64,000 bases of DNA from Lotus japonicus (GCF_012489685.1 NC_080042.1:45498066-45562065), one strand, 5' to 3'; positions 33,687 through 45,332 are shown, counted from the stretch's first letter. The notes: generated by a model from the letters alone, not told the origin. Numbers and translations: made by a program.

Positions 33687-34158
33687 CTAAAACGGAAGGC
33701 TGGCTTTGTATCCGTCATATCTAGCTTGCATGGGTGCTAATCGATCCACCAGTGCCGCCATCTGGCCCTCAAGTCGAGCCTTCTTTTGGCGAGCAGCCAG
33801 GTCTTCAAAGGAGACCACAGACATCTCGACGGCTAGTCGAACGAGACCTTCCGGGTCTTGCTGGTCCAAAGAGGCCTGGAGAAAATCGAATTTCTCCTTC
33901 CATTCATCAATTTGGTATTCCTGAAAGAACGCCATTACCGAAAGCTCCCTGAACTCTTCAAACAGGGGCTTGGCTTCCAAGAGTAGCCCCTGGAATTCCT
34001 GAAGAGGAATTCTAACACGTGCAATGATGGGCCTGTGAAGCAGTTGATCAATGAGTCCTAAAAGCTCATCAAGGCAAGAAGAAGATTCATACAGGCTCTG
34101 AAAAAGGTTATCCTGGAACCAGGTCTTTGATACGACGAAGAATGAGCCTGCTATCCAT
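33687..34158 (-). pseudogene. Tat-A antisense small helical ORF, one frameshift
   Basis: It starts at the ATG at 34158 (MDSRLILRRIKDLVP). A one-base shift near 34110 then changes phase, and the frame stays open to the stop at 33687. The total is about 156 codons of strongly helical, charged sequence (LLEAKPLFEEFREL, EWKEKFDFLQASLDQQ, ARQKKARLEGQMAALVDRL). The end, SLPF, recalls the KDPPF end of the SIRE-R antisense ORF, but I cannot show homology. A TATA box (TTATAAATG on the minus strand) lies at 34250-34255, 92 bases upstream of the ATG. No known family recognised. Confidence 0.55.
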
Positions 34159-34249
34159 AGTCAAAGATGGAAGGTCCTCGGTAGCAGGAAGAAGATGAGA
34201 ATGGAAGAAAGAGAAGTTACTGATGAGAAAAGAGTAAAAAACAACTTCA

Positions 34250-34255
34250 TTTATA
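34250..34255 (-). promoter_or_regulatory. TATA box for the Tat-A small antisense ORF
   Basis: The minus strand reads CTATTATAAATGAAG here. The ATG inside it is followed by an unrelated short frame, so translation from 34158 would need a transcription start downstream of the TATA, as expected. Confidence 0.45.
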
Positions 34256-34678
34256 ATAGAGATGTAACAAACAGCCGCATTAATGCAGGGCATGCAGTTG
34301 CCAAAGCATCAGCCAAACACGGCAAGCCACGTCAGCCACTACCGTAAGTGGAGGAAGTTCTTAAGTCGTTGAACAAGAACGTGATAAAAGAGTGTCATAA
34401 ATTACCGTGGTTTCCAAGGAGGTTTGGAAGATGAAAAGTTAGATTAGATGCCAAGCTAAATGGTATGAAACTCAGCAATACAACGCAGGAAGTATTTTAA
34501 CAAGGGAATGAAACATCGACAATAAAATGCAATCGGAAAGTAAAGCATGTCGAATATCACCAATACGAAATTCATTCATTGTTAAATGTCAAACAGAGTT
34601 ACAAGAATGGACATTACAATATTGGCAACAAAGGCCACATAAACCCATGGCCACTACAACAAGTAAAAATCACGAGAT
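34256..34678. other. Non-coding gap between the two Tat-A antisense genes
   Basis: It would serve as upstream region of the small antisense ORF and 3' region of the plant-mobile-domain gene. No ORF or repeat is recognised. Confidence 0.5.
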
Positions 34679-37600
34679 CTAAACCCTCGACTTGAAGGCT
34701 TCAAGCTGAACCCTGGCAGCAGCAATCCTGGAATCCAAGCTTTGCTTCACACGCTGTTCCGCTGCAACCTCCTTAGAGAGTTGAGATGTCGACAACATCA
34801 CATTTGTGCACTCGGCAGCTAGAGTGTTTAGCCGGGAATTCACAGCCGGGCCTTCATCAATCAACGTTGCTCTCTGCTTCTCGAGCCTTGCCACCTCCCT
34901 TTGAAGCTCATCCAGGCGAGCATCAACACTTGACAACTCAGCCACTATAAGAGTTTTCCTAGCAGTCAGCTTGAGAATTTCATCTTTCGCAGGCAAGAGT
35001 CCATTGGTGTTGGAAGCCACTTGTGTCTTTTTGGTCTCGATGAGTCGCTCCACCGTAATGGCCTTGTCAAGTGTGGCCAAGATATCGACCAAGAGAGTCT
35101 GAAGCTCGACGAGAACATCTGCCCGAATTTGGTCAAGTCGCTGACCCAAGAAGAAGGCAAGCAGCCCTTTAACTTCCTGGCCTAGTTGAGGGTTAGCCCG
35201 GATCCCGTCGATGAAGCCTTCATCGAAAATCAGTCCTTTCAACTTACTGAAAGCTTCCTCAATCTGGCTCTCATTAACTACGCCACCAGATTGAGCAGTC
35301 TCAGTAGTTTCAGCTTGGCATGGCGGAGAATCGAGATCCAGAGTGCTATCAAAGAAGCTCTGAAAGATGGAAAGAGGATCTTCAACCAAAAGAGCACTAA
35401 GCCTCTCACCTGAAGTGTGGGAAGAAGCAGCTATCTTAGAAGAAGCTGAACCTCCCTTAGCATGAGGAGAAAGCAAAGCGACCCTGGCATCCTGTTGAAG
35501 CTGTTGGGGAGAAGGTTCAGAATGAGTCGAGGCCGGAACATCAGCCTTTGGTGGGAGCATATAACACCAATCCCCCGGTCAGGCTGAATGATTGGGGGCA
35601 CTTGACCTTCACCACTCTGTACCTCGACATGTGGCGCATTCTCTTCACGAGCAGGGGAAGACACGTTCTGAATATCCTGCAGAGGAAAATTAGAAAGGTT
35701 ATCTTGACATTCTTTGGTATAATAGGGTTCACAACCAGGATGCTGCCAAGCGATTGGTTTCGAGTTAAAATAGAATGTCAACTTGTCCCACACAGGGTCC
35801 GACTCATTAGAGTCAAAACTCGAGCTCGAGGATTCTAAACTGCTCAAAGAGCTAGACGGAACAACTGGTGGGGGTTTAGAAGAAAACCATGTGGCTCGAG
35901 GCACAACCATTTTAGACATGCCAACCCTCTGAAGAATAAAAGTGGAAATGATTGAGAGGGAAGAAAAGAAAGCAAATTAAGACAAGATGTGAATCATAAT
36001 GATTTACCTTAGGGCCAGACTCTTTGAGAGGACTGGAACTGGTTGAACTCTTGGAGTGGCGGGAAGAGGAGCTGCCAGACTTACGACTAGACTTCTTCCT
36101 GGATGTCTTCTTGGCCGAAGCCATCTCGACAGGAATAGGTGTAGTGCCTTGAAGAAGAGGGCTGGAAGCTTGCTGATCAACACCCTGATCACCACCTTGC
36201 TGCATTTCCTCATGTTGGCTGGCTAACTTGGCCGGGGAAGGATTTCCCACAGCAAGTTCACCAGCACCTTTAGTCCTTTTCTGGCTTGCAGAAGTGGTAG
36301 GTGTGGCCCCTCGTTTTCGACTCTGAAACAAAAGGCAAAAGATCACAAAGGTATATATCGAATAAAGATCAAATTAAAGCTTCACAGTTTCAGTATTACC
36401 TTAGGCATCTTGAGCTTATCCGCCAGAGTAACATCATCATCATCATCCTCAACCTCGATTGTAGCAGAAGTCACCCGGGGAGAAGCTTGAGGGGTTGGTA
36501 GAGGAATTGGCTCAGCTACAAAAGAAAAACAAAGAAAAATTAAGCCATAAGTATCGCAAAGATGCCAGGTCGAAATGATTACCTTGACCAATAAGTGTTC
36601 TTATCGATATGTGGTTGAAGATTTCGACCGGCACATGTAGAGGAAAATTCCATAAGTAACGCTTGGTCCAGGTTACCCGCTTTCGAGGGGACAATGCGCT
36701 ATGGTAACAGTTTTTGATACTTACGTGGTCAACCCATTTAGGAAGCACCACTGGAAAGGCCAAAGCATACTTACAAGTAGGCAATGGTGGGAACCTAAAG
36801 CCCGTTTTTCGAATAATGAAAGAAAGACCATCCTCATTAGAGGGAATGCTCAATCGAGTTTTCTTGGCTTTAGCTTCCCACATTTGCCTTAGAACTTGAG
36901 CTGCTTTGGCAACAGTCTCCTGAAGTCGAGGACCCGGAAAGTATACTACACCAAAGAATTGTTGGAAAGCGTTGATCTCAGACGTATGCATACCTTTGGT
37001 CTTCTTCGGAGCCTGCTTCTGCAAAAGAAAAATATTCGTTATGCGCTGGAAGCAATCTTCAATCGGTGTCGAAATATCATGCCAATAAGCAGACCACCAA
37101 GCCTTAAACGCCTGGGTGACGTAAAAAGATGGAGCAAAATTGAAAGGGCTCAGGCCAAGCAGCTCCTCCTCGTTGTAATAGCTAATAGTAGTGTCGAAGG
37201 CACTACGTTTGGTGATGGTGCCAGGATAGAGGACAAGGGATTGGTCGAACAAAGTATTGGGCAAATCTTGGCTCAGCCCAAATTGTCGAGACACAAGCTG
37301 AGGATTGTAGCCACACAGAGTGAAGTCATTGCTGGCAAAGTTGATAGTCAACACCCTGGGGGATAATATAGTTTGCCAAAGCTCGATTTGATGCTGAGAG
37401 AGGTTCTCTGAGCCAGGAAGGTTGGGATAAGAATTCCTCAGCCACTAAGGGCCATAAGAAGGTTTGTGATGTAAAGCCCGAGCGAAAACGTTTCAGCTCG
37501 AAAAACATGGTGAAATACTTCTTAAAGTCAGCTTCAAAAGTGGAAGCGTCATAAGGGGGAGTTAGGGCTTCAAGCCTGAAAGCATCAACCCTTGTGTTAG

Positions 37601-38600
37601 ACACCACGGGGGAAGGGTTCTTGGCCGGAAGAAATGATTCGAAGACCGCATTCATCCAAAGCTGAAGTAGCCAGAAAGGACCGACTGCATTCAAAGACAC
37701 AACCTTAGGATCTCGAATGTCGACTATCGCTTCATTGATCATCTGATAAAGATTTCCAAGCACAAGCCTGGCCATAGCGATAGTTCGACCCTCATGTAAC
37801 AAATTGGCCAAAGGAAGAAGCTTAGCTGGAATCCTCAAGGATTTGGTGCAGAACACATAGGCAGAAAGCCAATACAGAAGAAACGTGACGTGCTCAGCGT
37901 CGGAGACTTCACCATTCTCGACATAGTGATCCTTAATAAACTTACTGAAAGCTACGTTGTCCGTCAGAATGGCGATGGGTTTGGTGGGGGCAGCAGAGGA
38001 ATGGTAATCATCACCCACCACCCAAAGGCTAGTAATGGCAACAACATCAAGGAGAGTGGGAGAAAGCATACCAAAGGGGACATGGAAGCTATTGGTAGAC
38101 CGCTCCCAAAAGAAAAGAGAACTCAAAAGCATGGCAGGATTGTAAGAGATCGGCGACCTCGATAACTGAATGAGGTCGAAAATCCCAGCGACTTTCCAAT
38201 GCCCAGACTTACTAGCCTCCACCCTGTCAAGCCATTTCAAATAGGCTCCATCACTAGTAGTTGGATTAGGCGGTGCAGACCTAAAAGTCCTCTTGGGATC
38301 TTTCAGGAAGGGCAAGCAGTAAGAGGGTCGAAATGCAAGAACAAGCTCATCCCCACGAACACTGGGGTGAAACTGCTCATAACCCTCAGGAAGACTATTA
38401 GGCCTGCCCTTCTTCGCCTTCTTCAAAGGACCTAAAATGGCACGCAAAGTGCCATTAACAGAAATAGGGATGAATACCTGAGATTTCCAGATAGCCCTTT
38501 TCTCCACCTCGTACGGTGGGTCTGGAATGGGAACGCGTTTGGCCTCGTTCATCTCACAAGCAGCGGCCAAGGGAATAACGTTGTCAGAACTGGAAGCCAT
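34679..38600 (-). pseudogene. Tat-A antisense plant-mobile-domain gene, four exons, two frameshifts
   Basis: Exons on the minus strand are 38600-36583, 36515-36400, 36322-36008 and 35928-34679. All three introns are GT...AG and the phases fit (1, 0, 0). Exon 1 encodes a plant mobile domain of the aminotransferase-like (MAIN/MAIL) type, with PILTD-type segments, SGHWKVAGIFDLIQLSR, PFGMLSPTLLDVVAITSLWVVGDDY and HEGRTIAMARLVLGNLY. Exons 2-4 encode acidic, basic Ser-rich (KKTSRKKSSRKSGSSSSR) and coiled-coil parts (SSVDARLDELQREVARLEKQ). One-base shifts lie at about 37358 and in a G-run at about 35580. A TATA box sits 124 bases upstream. It runs convergent to pol. Plant mobile domain proteins are known in Tat-type elements and in host gene silencing. 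This copy is disrupted but close to complete (about 1,230 codons). Confidence 0.82.
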
Positions 38601-38723
38601 GGAGACAGTCAAAAAATGCACCAGAGAAGCAGAAACCAGTCGATTGAAGATGATCGCAAGTAAAATCAGGCAAATCTTGAATGTTTGAAAAGTTGTAAAG
38701 CTTGCAAAGAATCAACAATGGCG

Positions 38724-38731
38724 TATTTATA
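38724..38731 (-). promoter_or_regulatory. TATA box of the Tat-A plant-mobile-domain gene
   Basis: The minus strand reads TATAAATA at 38731-38724. The first ATG after it that opens a long frame is at 38621 or 38600. The region 38732-39056 holds no other gene and would be its promoter. Confidence 0.55.
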
Positions 38732-39056
38732 GGCAAATGAAGAAGCGGACGTGAAGCTGCATTATGGGATGGTGCATAAAAAAAATTTTGAAATCCAACG
38801 GTTATTTTATTATATAACCGCAAAACCCTAACATAAAGGCTAAAAAGGGGCCATGATTACCCTAAGATAGAGACGGCAGATGACAGACGAAGTCAGACGC
38901 TAAAGCTTCTGATTGGGGCAAAAGTCAAAACGATAGGATCTCTGATGGGACTTGAAGTCAGAAAGTTAAAAGTCGCGAACAGTCGTCAAGCTCCGTTCGA
39001 AATTCACGAGCAAAAAATGCTTGATCCCTCCAAGGCCTGGTAGTCGAGAATCAACA

Positions 39057-39071
39057 TTTTTGGGGGGCATC
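39057..39071 (+). other. Tat-A polypurine tract
   Basis: TTTTTGGGGGGCATC should directly precede the 3' LTR (TGTTGGCCC). The two are now separated by the solo LTR, whose duplicated GCATC is the last part of this tract. Tat-B has the similar CTTGGGGGCATG. Confidence 0.8.
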
Positions 39072-42000
39072 TGTAACACCCCGATTTCGGTGGCGTCACT
39101 TTAGTAACCAAAAGTAAACTTAATGCGGAAATACGTGAATATTTTTTTTTTTCCGATATAATAACTAAGACAAGACTGAAATAAATAAAACCCAAATGCG
39201 AAAGGTAACAGAACTAATACACAATACATATAACATTCCCCGCTGTAAGTAGCGACCTCGTCACGAGTAACCTCTAGTGACGGAAAGTAGAAAAGTGTAA
39301 CGCCCGTAGGCAAAATGTACAATCCCCAAAATGATAGGTCAAGTGTCAGCAACACAAGCCCTCCAAAAATAAGAATAAGTCAGAGCTATGACACTAACAC
39401 CCAACCTTAATAGACTCTAATCACCCATCCCCCATACTTCCATCATCGACTCCCATCTGGTCATGCATGAAGTCCGGGTCCACGTCGAAGGCTCAATAGT
39501 AGTTCGCTCCGGGTCTTCCCCGAACGACGAGGAATCACTGAAGAATCCACCAACGACATCTGACAAAAAGGGCATACATAGCCCCCCAAACACAGGTAGC
39601 ACGTGCAAGGGTCAACTTACGGAATATAGGATAGAGAATACAAGACACAAGATAAAGTATAAGGGGTATATATATATATATGTTGTCTATATACATATAA
39701 GTTCTGCATTGTCTACCCTAAGGTTTAAACATAGCATGTTATCAAATCTCTAGTACAATTCCATCATCAAAGCACATAACGATATCTATCAACATCTACT
39801 CATCAAAACACATAACGATGTTTATCAACATCAACTCATCAAAACACATAACGATACAATTAGAGTGCATGATATGTCAATGCAACGTCACTCTTGACGG
39901 ATCTAGAAAGAGTAGGCTGGGCACGTTTGAGTCGGTCCTAACACTGGCATTGTGTCGACCACAACCCCCGAGTGTCACTTACAACCTTGACATAGCCGGA
40001 TCAGTCCTAACCCTGCGGGTCGACTTTTCCCTCCGCTATGCCCGACAATCAACAGGTCGATCCTAACCTCACGGTCGATCATATCCCCCGTCGATGTCCG
40101 AATTACCCGAAGGTATAAACTGTACCCGAAGGTATAAACTGTACCCGAAGGCATAAACGGTACCCGAAGGTATAAACTGTACCCGAAGGTATAAACTGTA
40201 CCCGAAGGCATAAACGGTACCCGAAGGTATAAACGGTACCCGAAGGTATAAACTGTACCCGAAGGCATAAACGGTACCCGAAGGTATAAACTGTACCCGA
40301 AGGTATAAACTGTACCCGAAGGCATAAACTGTACCCGAAGGCATAAACTGTACCCGAAGGCATAAACGGTACCCGAAGGCATAAACTGTACCCGAAGGCA
40401 TAAACTGTACCCGAAGGTATAACTGTACCCGAAGGCATAAACTGTACCCGAAGGCATAAACTGTACCCGAAGGTATAAACTGTATCTCGTGATGATCTCC
40501 AAATCATCCGACTCATCTCTATCCGATGGTCAACACTGCTCAACGAGCAAAGAGCATCAACATGCTCGGAAACTACCCGTTTCCCGGCTTATCTCTCAGA
40601 TAGCCCAACAACACAACTGCTCCCAGAGCACAAGAGTATCAACATACTCAAAACCTCTCAATATCTCAACACTTGGATCCGACGACACTTCTCGTTTTCC
40701 AAAACTAAGATTCGACTCCTAAGCTTCCTTCGAGATTATTATCATTACTTAAAGATTTAGAGGTTGTTTAAGGTCTTATGAGTTTTCTTCACAAAATAAT
40801 ATCCTTTTAGCCTTATCGCAATTCTTATAAGTTCTCGGGATCTCCAAATCCCCAAATGACTCCAGAGAATGTCTCGATCCATAAAACACCATAACAAGGC
40901 CCGAATCTCATTCGTCCTATCAAACTTTCCCCAAAACTCTCAAAATAAAATCGGCATGACCTGCCCGCTATTCTCACTATTCAGAAACTCAGATTTCATT
41001 GCTAAAGCATAAATAACTCAGCACCATCAATCAACATGTCATATATCAACATAATAAGCAATAACCACATAGCACTTAGCATATAAGGCATGCACCACAC
41101 ATCCTAGATTACCCACATAGCACATAGCATGTAAGTCAATCTCAAAAACATAGTAGTAGATTCATCATCTACATTGTCAGCCGAAGCCTCAGAAAACATT
41201 TTCCCAGTCATACACAAACAAGTGCATAAACAGTAAATCAAGTCGAATGCGTCGACACCTAAGGCATTAGCTAGTAAGGTAAGTTGCCCTTACCTCTAGT
41301 TATTCCAGCGTTCTCCTCAAACGTTCCTTCACAATGAGCTCCTTGATCTTCAGGAAATTCTTCAAAAGAACCTTTAAAGTAAAACCACAGTATTCTATCA
41401 AAATCTATCGGAAACTAAGCTATCAATGCTCACTAAGGTTACACGAAGTAGTTCATACTCCGAGGTACGATAATCTAGCGCGAAAGGACAAGTTTTCGGA
41501 AAAGGAATTTTCCTCCTCCTCCCCTATAGGGCTCGGCCACTTTTCACAATTGTGGGGCTCGATTTTTCTTCGATCAAACTTGGTTCCTATGCTTTCATTA
41601 GCCGTAACTAAGGGTATTTTGAACTCGGAAAAATTATCGGATCAAAAACTGTCGCAGGGGTATTTTGGTCATGATTTTTAACTTAGAAATTTCAAAACTG
41701 AAATCCCAAAAACCAAATTTTGCAGGGACGTTACTAACGACGTTTATGACAACTAATCCTACTAACACTAAGCTAAGGCGATAGGTTTTAGCCTAAAGGT
41801 TGAAGCTTTACCTCAAAAACTCCAAAAATGGGTATTTAAGGCTAAAATTGATTCCGGCGGAATTCCGGCGACATAACGGAAAATCTAATCCGGCAGGAGT
41901 GATCTTGGGCACATATAGAAGAGGTTTAGAATCAGAAATGAAAGATTCAGGATAGTTTTGCAAAAACCCATAAACTATCCGCTCAGAAAACTCTACAGAA

Positions 42001-42906
42001 AAGCTATGGAAAAAGCGATCAGAGGTAAGGATTAGCGACTATACCTCGAAGCCTTGAAGTAGCAACTGATTGATCGACGATCAAGCAAGAAATGAAGAAA
42101 ATCTCTCCTCCTCCTCTCCTATGCAAACTCGCGGCCTTGAATGGGTTTTTGGGTGAGTTTTGTGATTTTTTTCTCATTTCTTGGCTATATATAGAGGTTG
42201 GCAAAACGCGGGAAAATGAAAGTTTCGCGAATCTGATTTTTCCGGCGTCATTCTCCGTGAATTAATAGATATGTTTTGGCAAAAGAATTCCAAAACTATA
42301 AAGAGGTCTCCTTGTATTTTTTTGCAACTAATGCATAGTCGGTATAAAACTATTTTACCCGATAAGTTGCTTTTTGCATCGAATGTCGGAATAGAAAACT
42401 TCCTTCGGAAGAAAGATTGAAATCATCAAGAGAAATGGGTGTACGCGTGTAGAATATTCATTTGAAGCTCTGAATAGATAAAGTCTTCATTGTCGAGAAA
42501 TTCTAGGGTTTTGAAATACCAGGGTTTCGGTTTCGGCAAACTTCCGATGATTGGAATCGGACGTTCGTAGATCCTAGAGTTTCGCCTCGAAACGATTGTG
42601 ATATATGGAAAAAGAGAAGTTCTAACATTTCTCTGAAGATTTTTGGAATTAACTTTCATCGTGCCTATAAATGAAAATTAGCTATATATTAGGGTTTCTG
42701 ACCTAGGTTTAAGCGTATAACGATCGTGCTATAACTTTTATCGACTTCGATACGATCCTTTGACTTTTCCTGAACTTTCTCCTTCATAAATTTATTTCAT
42801 TTGGTAAACTCTTGTTCAGGTTTCCTTTCACGATACATCAAGCCTAATCGTAAATGGAAATCTCTTCCACTTATTCTAAGCTTAAAATCTTGGGTCTTAC
42901 AGCATC
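39067..42906 (+). mobile_element. 3.8-kb solo LTR of a gypsy (Tekay/Del-like) element, TSD GCATC
   Basis: The LTR runs 39072-42901 (3830 bp), from TGTAACACCCC to GGGTCTTACA. It is flanked by GCATC at 39067-39071 and 42902-42906. A TATA box (CTATATATAG) lies near 42184, placing the promoter on the plus strand. No internal element sequence remains, so the two LTRs recombined to leave one. The lineage is inferred from the TGTAACACCCC start only. The related truncated copy is at 4333-7056. No genuine ORF is present. Confidence 0.9.
40104..40482 (+). repeat. 19-bp tandem array, 20 copies, in the solo LTR
   Basis: The unit is ACCCGAAGGYATAAACTGT with Y = T or C and CTGT/CGGT variants. The first twelve units follow a strict T-T-C pattern, so they form four copies of a 57-bp trimer. 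After that the order breaks down. Because 57 is divisible by three, all three minus-strand frames are open and spell a 19-residue repeat, which explains the long but meaningless ORFs here. Confidence 0.95.
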
Positions 42907-43703
42907 TGTTGGCCCAATATTTTGGCCCAAAAAAAACATTCGGTCCAAAGCACACAAGGTAGTCGAAAATGGACTGAAAGAGAGGTGAAATGCGCCAAGT
43001 TAAAGAAGAGGTCGAATTCGACAAAGGGACAGTGGTGATTGTTGCTACAAACATAGGCATATTTAACATGTGCAGCATTGACTGAGTCAGGTTTTCACCA
43101 CGATGGCTGAATACGTGGCTAATAGGCAGTTGAAACGGTTGAAGAACACGATCTCCACCACTACGCAGGGAACTTCCGGGGCAAGCATCAGATCGTGGGG
43201 AATCAGACCCACTAACCCATCCAGTAAGGGGGAAAAACCGCTAAGAACACGCGGGACATGGAGCTCTATAAATAGGAGAATTCAAGTCAAAAAATGGGTT
43301 CCCAACTCAACTCTGAAAAATTCACTAAAAAGCTCTAATGTCCACATCAATGAGACTCAAGGAGCAAGACGTGATGATGGAGGAGTACGTTGCAGAACCA
43401 GACGTTTATCTTCCCTGCATTTAAGCTTGTCGCGTTACTTGTTAATTTTGCTAGTCCTGTTGTTTAATTTCGTATCGAAATTTACGTTTCTTGCAGTTCC
43501 CTTTTTACTTTGTCACACTTTGATCTTCATGTAATTGATCCGCGTTTAATGAAATCCAATTTCTTTTGAATCGGTCGTTGTTGTCGAAAAATATCAACTC
43601 ACACACAACACTTTGGCAAGACGTTTTCCCAAAAGAACCCTAATTTTAAACTTCCTTTAGTCGAGCTAAGAGGATATTTGTTTACCAAAAACCACCGTAA
43701 ACA
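42907..43703 (+). repeat. Tat-A 3' LTR (797 bp)
   Basis: It has the same length and termini as 13182-13978, with about 16 substitutions and no indel seen. It joins copia RNase H sequence on its right. Confidence 0.95.
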
Positions 43704-44411
43704 AAGCAAAATTAGAATCTCGTGGTTAGTAATGACTTTGTGAGAAGATTAGTTTTCTTGTAGTGAGATTTGACATGCAACAAGCAAAGAAAATAAGAAG
43801 CTATATGTTCTCGAATGAAATAAACATTGATCTCGACATGTTTAGAACTTTCAAGTACAGTTGGATTAGAAGCTAAGGCAATTGTAGACACGCTGTCTGA
43901 AAAAACCATGACAGAACTCATGTCTTCTTCATAAACACGATAGAGTCGCTTCAACCATAACAACTCTGAACATACATAGGCTAAAGCCTTGTACGCTACC
44001 TCTGCAGAAGAGCGAGCCATGGTTGGTTGTTCCTTCGATTTCCACGCAATTAAAGCATCACCATAGTCTGTCATAGACCTGCGAGTAGTTAGACAACCCC
44101 CCCCCCCCCCCCCAAGTGTGCATAGAGTTTGGAACTAGATTGTACGGGGGAATAAAAGACATTGACCGAGGTTTCACTCGAGATAATTCAAGACCTGTGT
44201 TAGAGCTTGATAATGTAGAGTGCGTGTCTTGGACATGTACTGGCTTAAACGATGAACAACAAATGTCAGGCCTAGATACAATCAAGTACATCAATCTTCC
44301 AATTAACTTCCGATATAAAGTTGGATCAGGCAATGGGTCTCCATCTATATCATTAAGCTTTAGACAGGAATCTATTCGGTTTAACTGAGGCTTACAACCA
44401 ACCTTCGACAC
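43704..44411 (-). pseudogene. Host copia RNase H and RT/RNase H linker, decayed
   Basis: On the minus strand the 44411-44058 frame includes LYRKLIGRLMYLIVSRPDI, a copia hallmark. The 44074-43712 frame includes the RNase H signatures ALIAWKSKEQPTMARSSAE, FSDSVSTIALASNP and SSKHVEINVYFIREH. A 17-base C run at 44097-44113 and several frameshifts separate the pieces. Confidence 0.88.
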
Positions 44412-44590
44412 AAATGAATAACTTGTTGACGATAGGATATCTCATGGCCTAGGAAATAATGCAAAGTACCAATTACTTTTAGTTGGCAAAGCTTTTGTAA
44501 ATTTTGCTGAACCTGAGTAATCATTGCAACATTTGGGCCTACATGAATTATGTCATCCATGTAGACCAGCAAAACAACTTGATGCGTCAT
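44381..44590 (-). pseudogene. Host copia reverse transcriptase fragment
   Basis: The fragment begins just before VYMDDIIHVG, the catalytic YMDD box, and continues through the LGHEISY motif. The N-terminal two thirds of the reverse transcriptase are missing; integrase C-terminal sequence follows directly upstream at 44590. A deletion of about 1 kb is inferred. Confidence 0.85.
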
Positions 44591-45152
44591 TATTCATGGT
44601 TATGGGTTGGACATGTAACATGGCAATCTAGCATAGACCGTGGAAGAACGACATCTGTAAAAAGATCCACAACACCTTGTGAGGAATTTTGTTGGGCAAA
44701 AGGAAATACATCTTCCTGATTTCTGACATCCCGTGAAACCAAAAATTTATGAGTACCGAGGTCATAAATTATGTACCCTTTGTAACCAACAACATATCCC
44801 ATGAACACATAGTCGGCTCGAGGACTGAACTTTGTTATGTGGTGATCATAGATGGCGGCAAAAGCAAGAAAACCAAAAGTTTGTATCATGTTGTAATCAG
44901 GTGTTGTCCCATGAAGAACATCAAAAGGAGTGTAGCCCTTCAATAAAGGGAATTAGTAAGGAAAGTTGCAGTGGTTACACTTTCCCCCAAAAAACTGGAT
45001 GATCATGTTGATCATACGTAGCAGCAAAAGCAAGAAAGCCAAAAGTTTGTATCATGTTGCAATCAAGTGTTTTCTCATGAAGAACCTCGAAAGGAGTGGA
45101 ACCCTTCAATAAAAGGGAAGGAGTCCTATTAATAAGGAAGGCTACAATGGTC
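44590..45152 (-). pseudogene. Host copia integrase fragments with a local duplication
   Basis: The 44943-44590 frame has the integrase C-terminal region (TPFDVLHGTTPDYNMIQTFG, FMGYVVGYKGYIIYDL). The part at about 45150-44994 repeats the same segment (STPFEVLHEKTLDCNMIQTFG) after a short spacer, about 80-85% similar. Either a tandem duplication or a second related copy has been joined here. Confidence 0.82.
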
Positions 45153-45332
45153 ACACATAATATCGGAAAAAGTAACACAAGAAAGGGGGTTTGAATTGTG
45201 TTCCCCAAAAACTTGAGTTTTAAAACGATTATAAGTTTAGAAAGAGTTTTCGCAATCGTTTGATGCAGCGGTTGAATATAAAGATAGTAAAAATAAATGA
45301 TAGTAAGCACACAACAATATCTCTAAGTATCA

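Larger units (their letters stand above)
13182..43703 (+). mobile_element. Tat-A: Ty3/gypsy Tat-lineage retrotransposon containing two later insertions
   Basis: Two 797-bp direct repeats (13182-13978 and 42907-43703) are its LTRs. By eye they differ at about 16 positions (2%). Internally it has gag, protease, reverse transcriptase, RNase H, a second archaeal-type RNase H, integrase, then two antisense genes, a polypurine tract and the 3' LTR. The second RNase H is the hallmark of the Tat lineage (Ogre, Retand and relatives). Without SIRE-R and the solo LTR the element would be about 14.4 kb. The flanking bases are GCAAG on the left and AAGCA on the right. A duplication (GCAAG/GCAAA) appears only if the LTR is read two bases longer, so the TSD is uncertain. 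It lies in the RNase H to PPT interval of the host copia. Confidence 0.93.

Noticed and set aside
34966..38435. Plus-strand ORFs opposite the plant-mobile-domain exons (for example 36896-37366)
   Set aside because: Shadows of the minus-strand exons, with no domain of their own.
40104..40482. CRISPR array
   Set aside because: The repeats are directly adjacent with no spacers, and the context is a plant LTR.
39975..40543. Overlapping minus-strand ORFs of 110-175 codons with repeated YTFGYSLYLRV-type peptides
   Set aside because: They are translation of the 19-bp tandem array. A 19-bp unit without stops leaves all three frames open, so no protein gene is implied.
44097..44113. Run of 17 C as a functional element
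   Set aside because: It lies in decayed copia sequence. A homopolymer expansion or assembly artefact is more likely.
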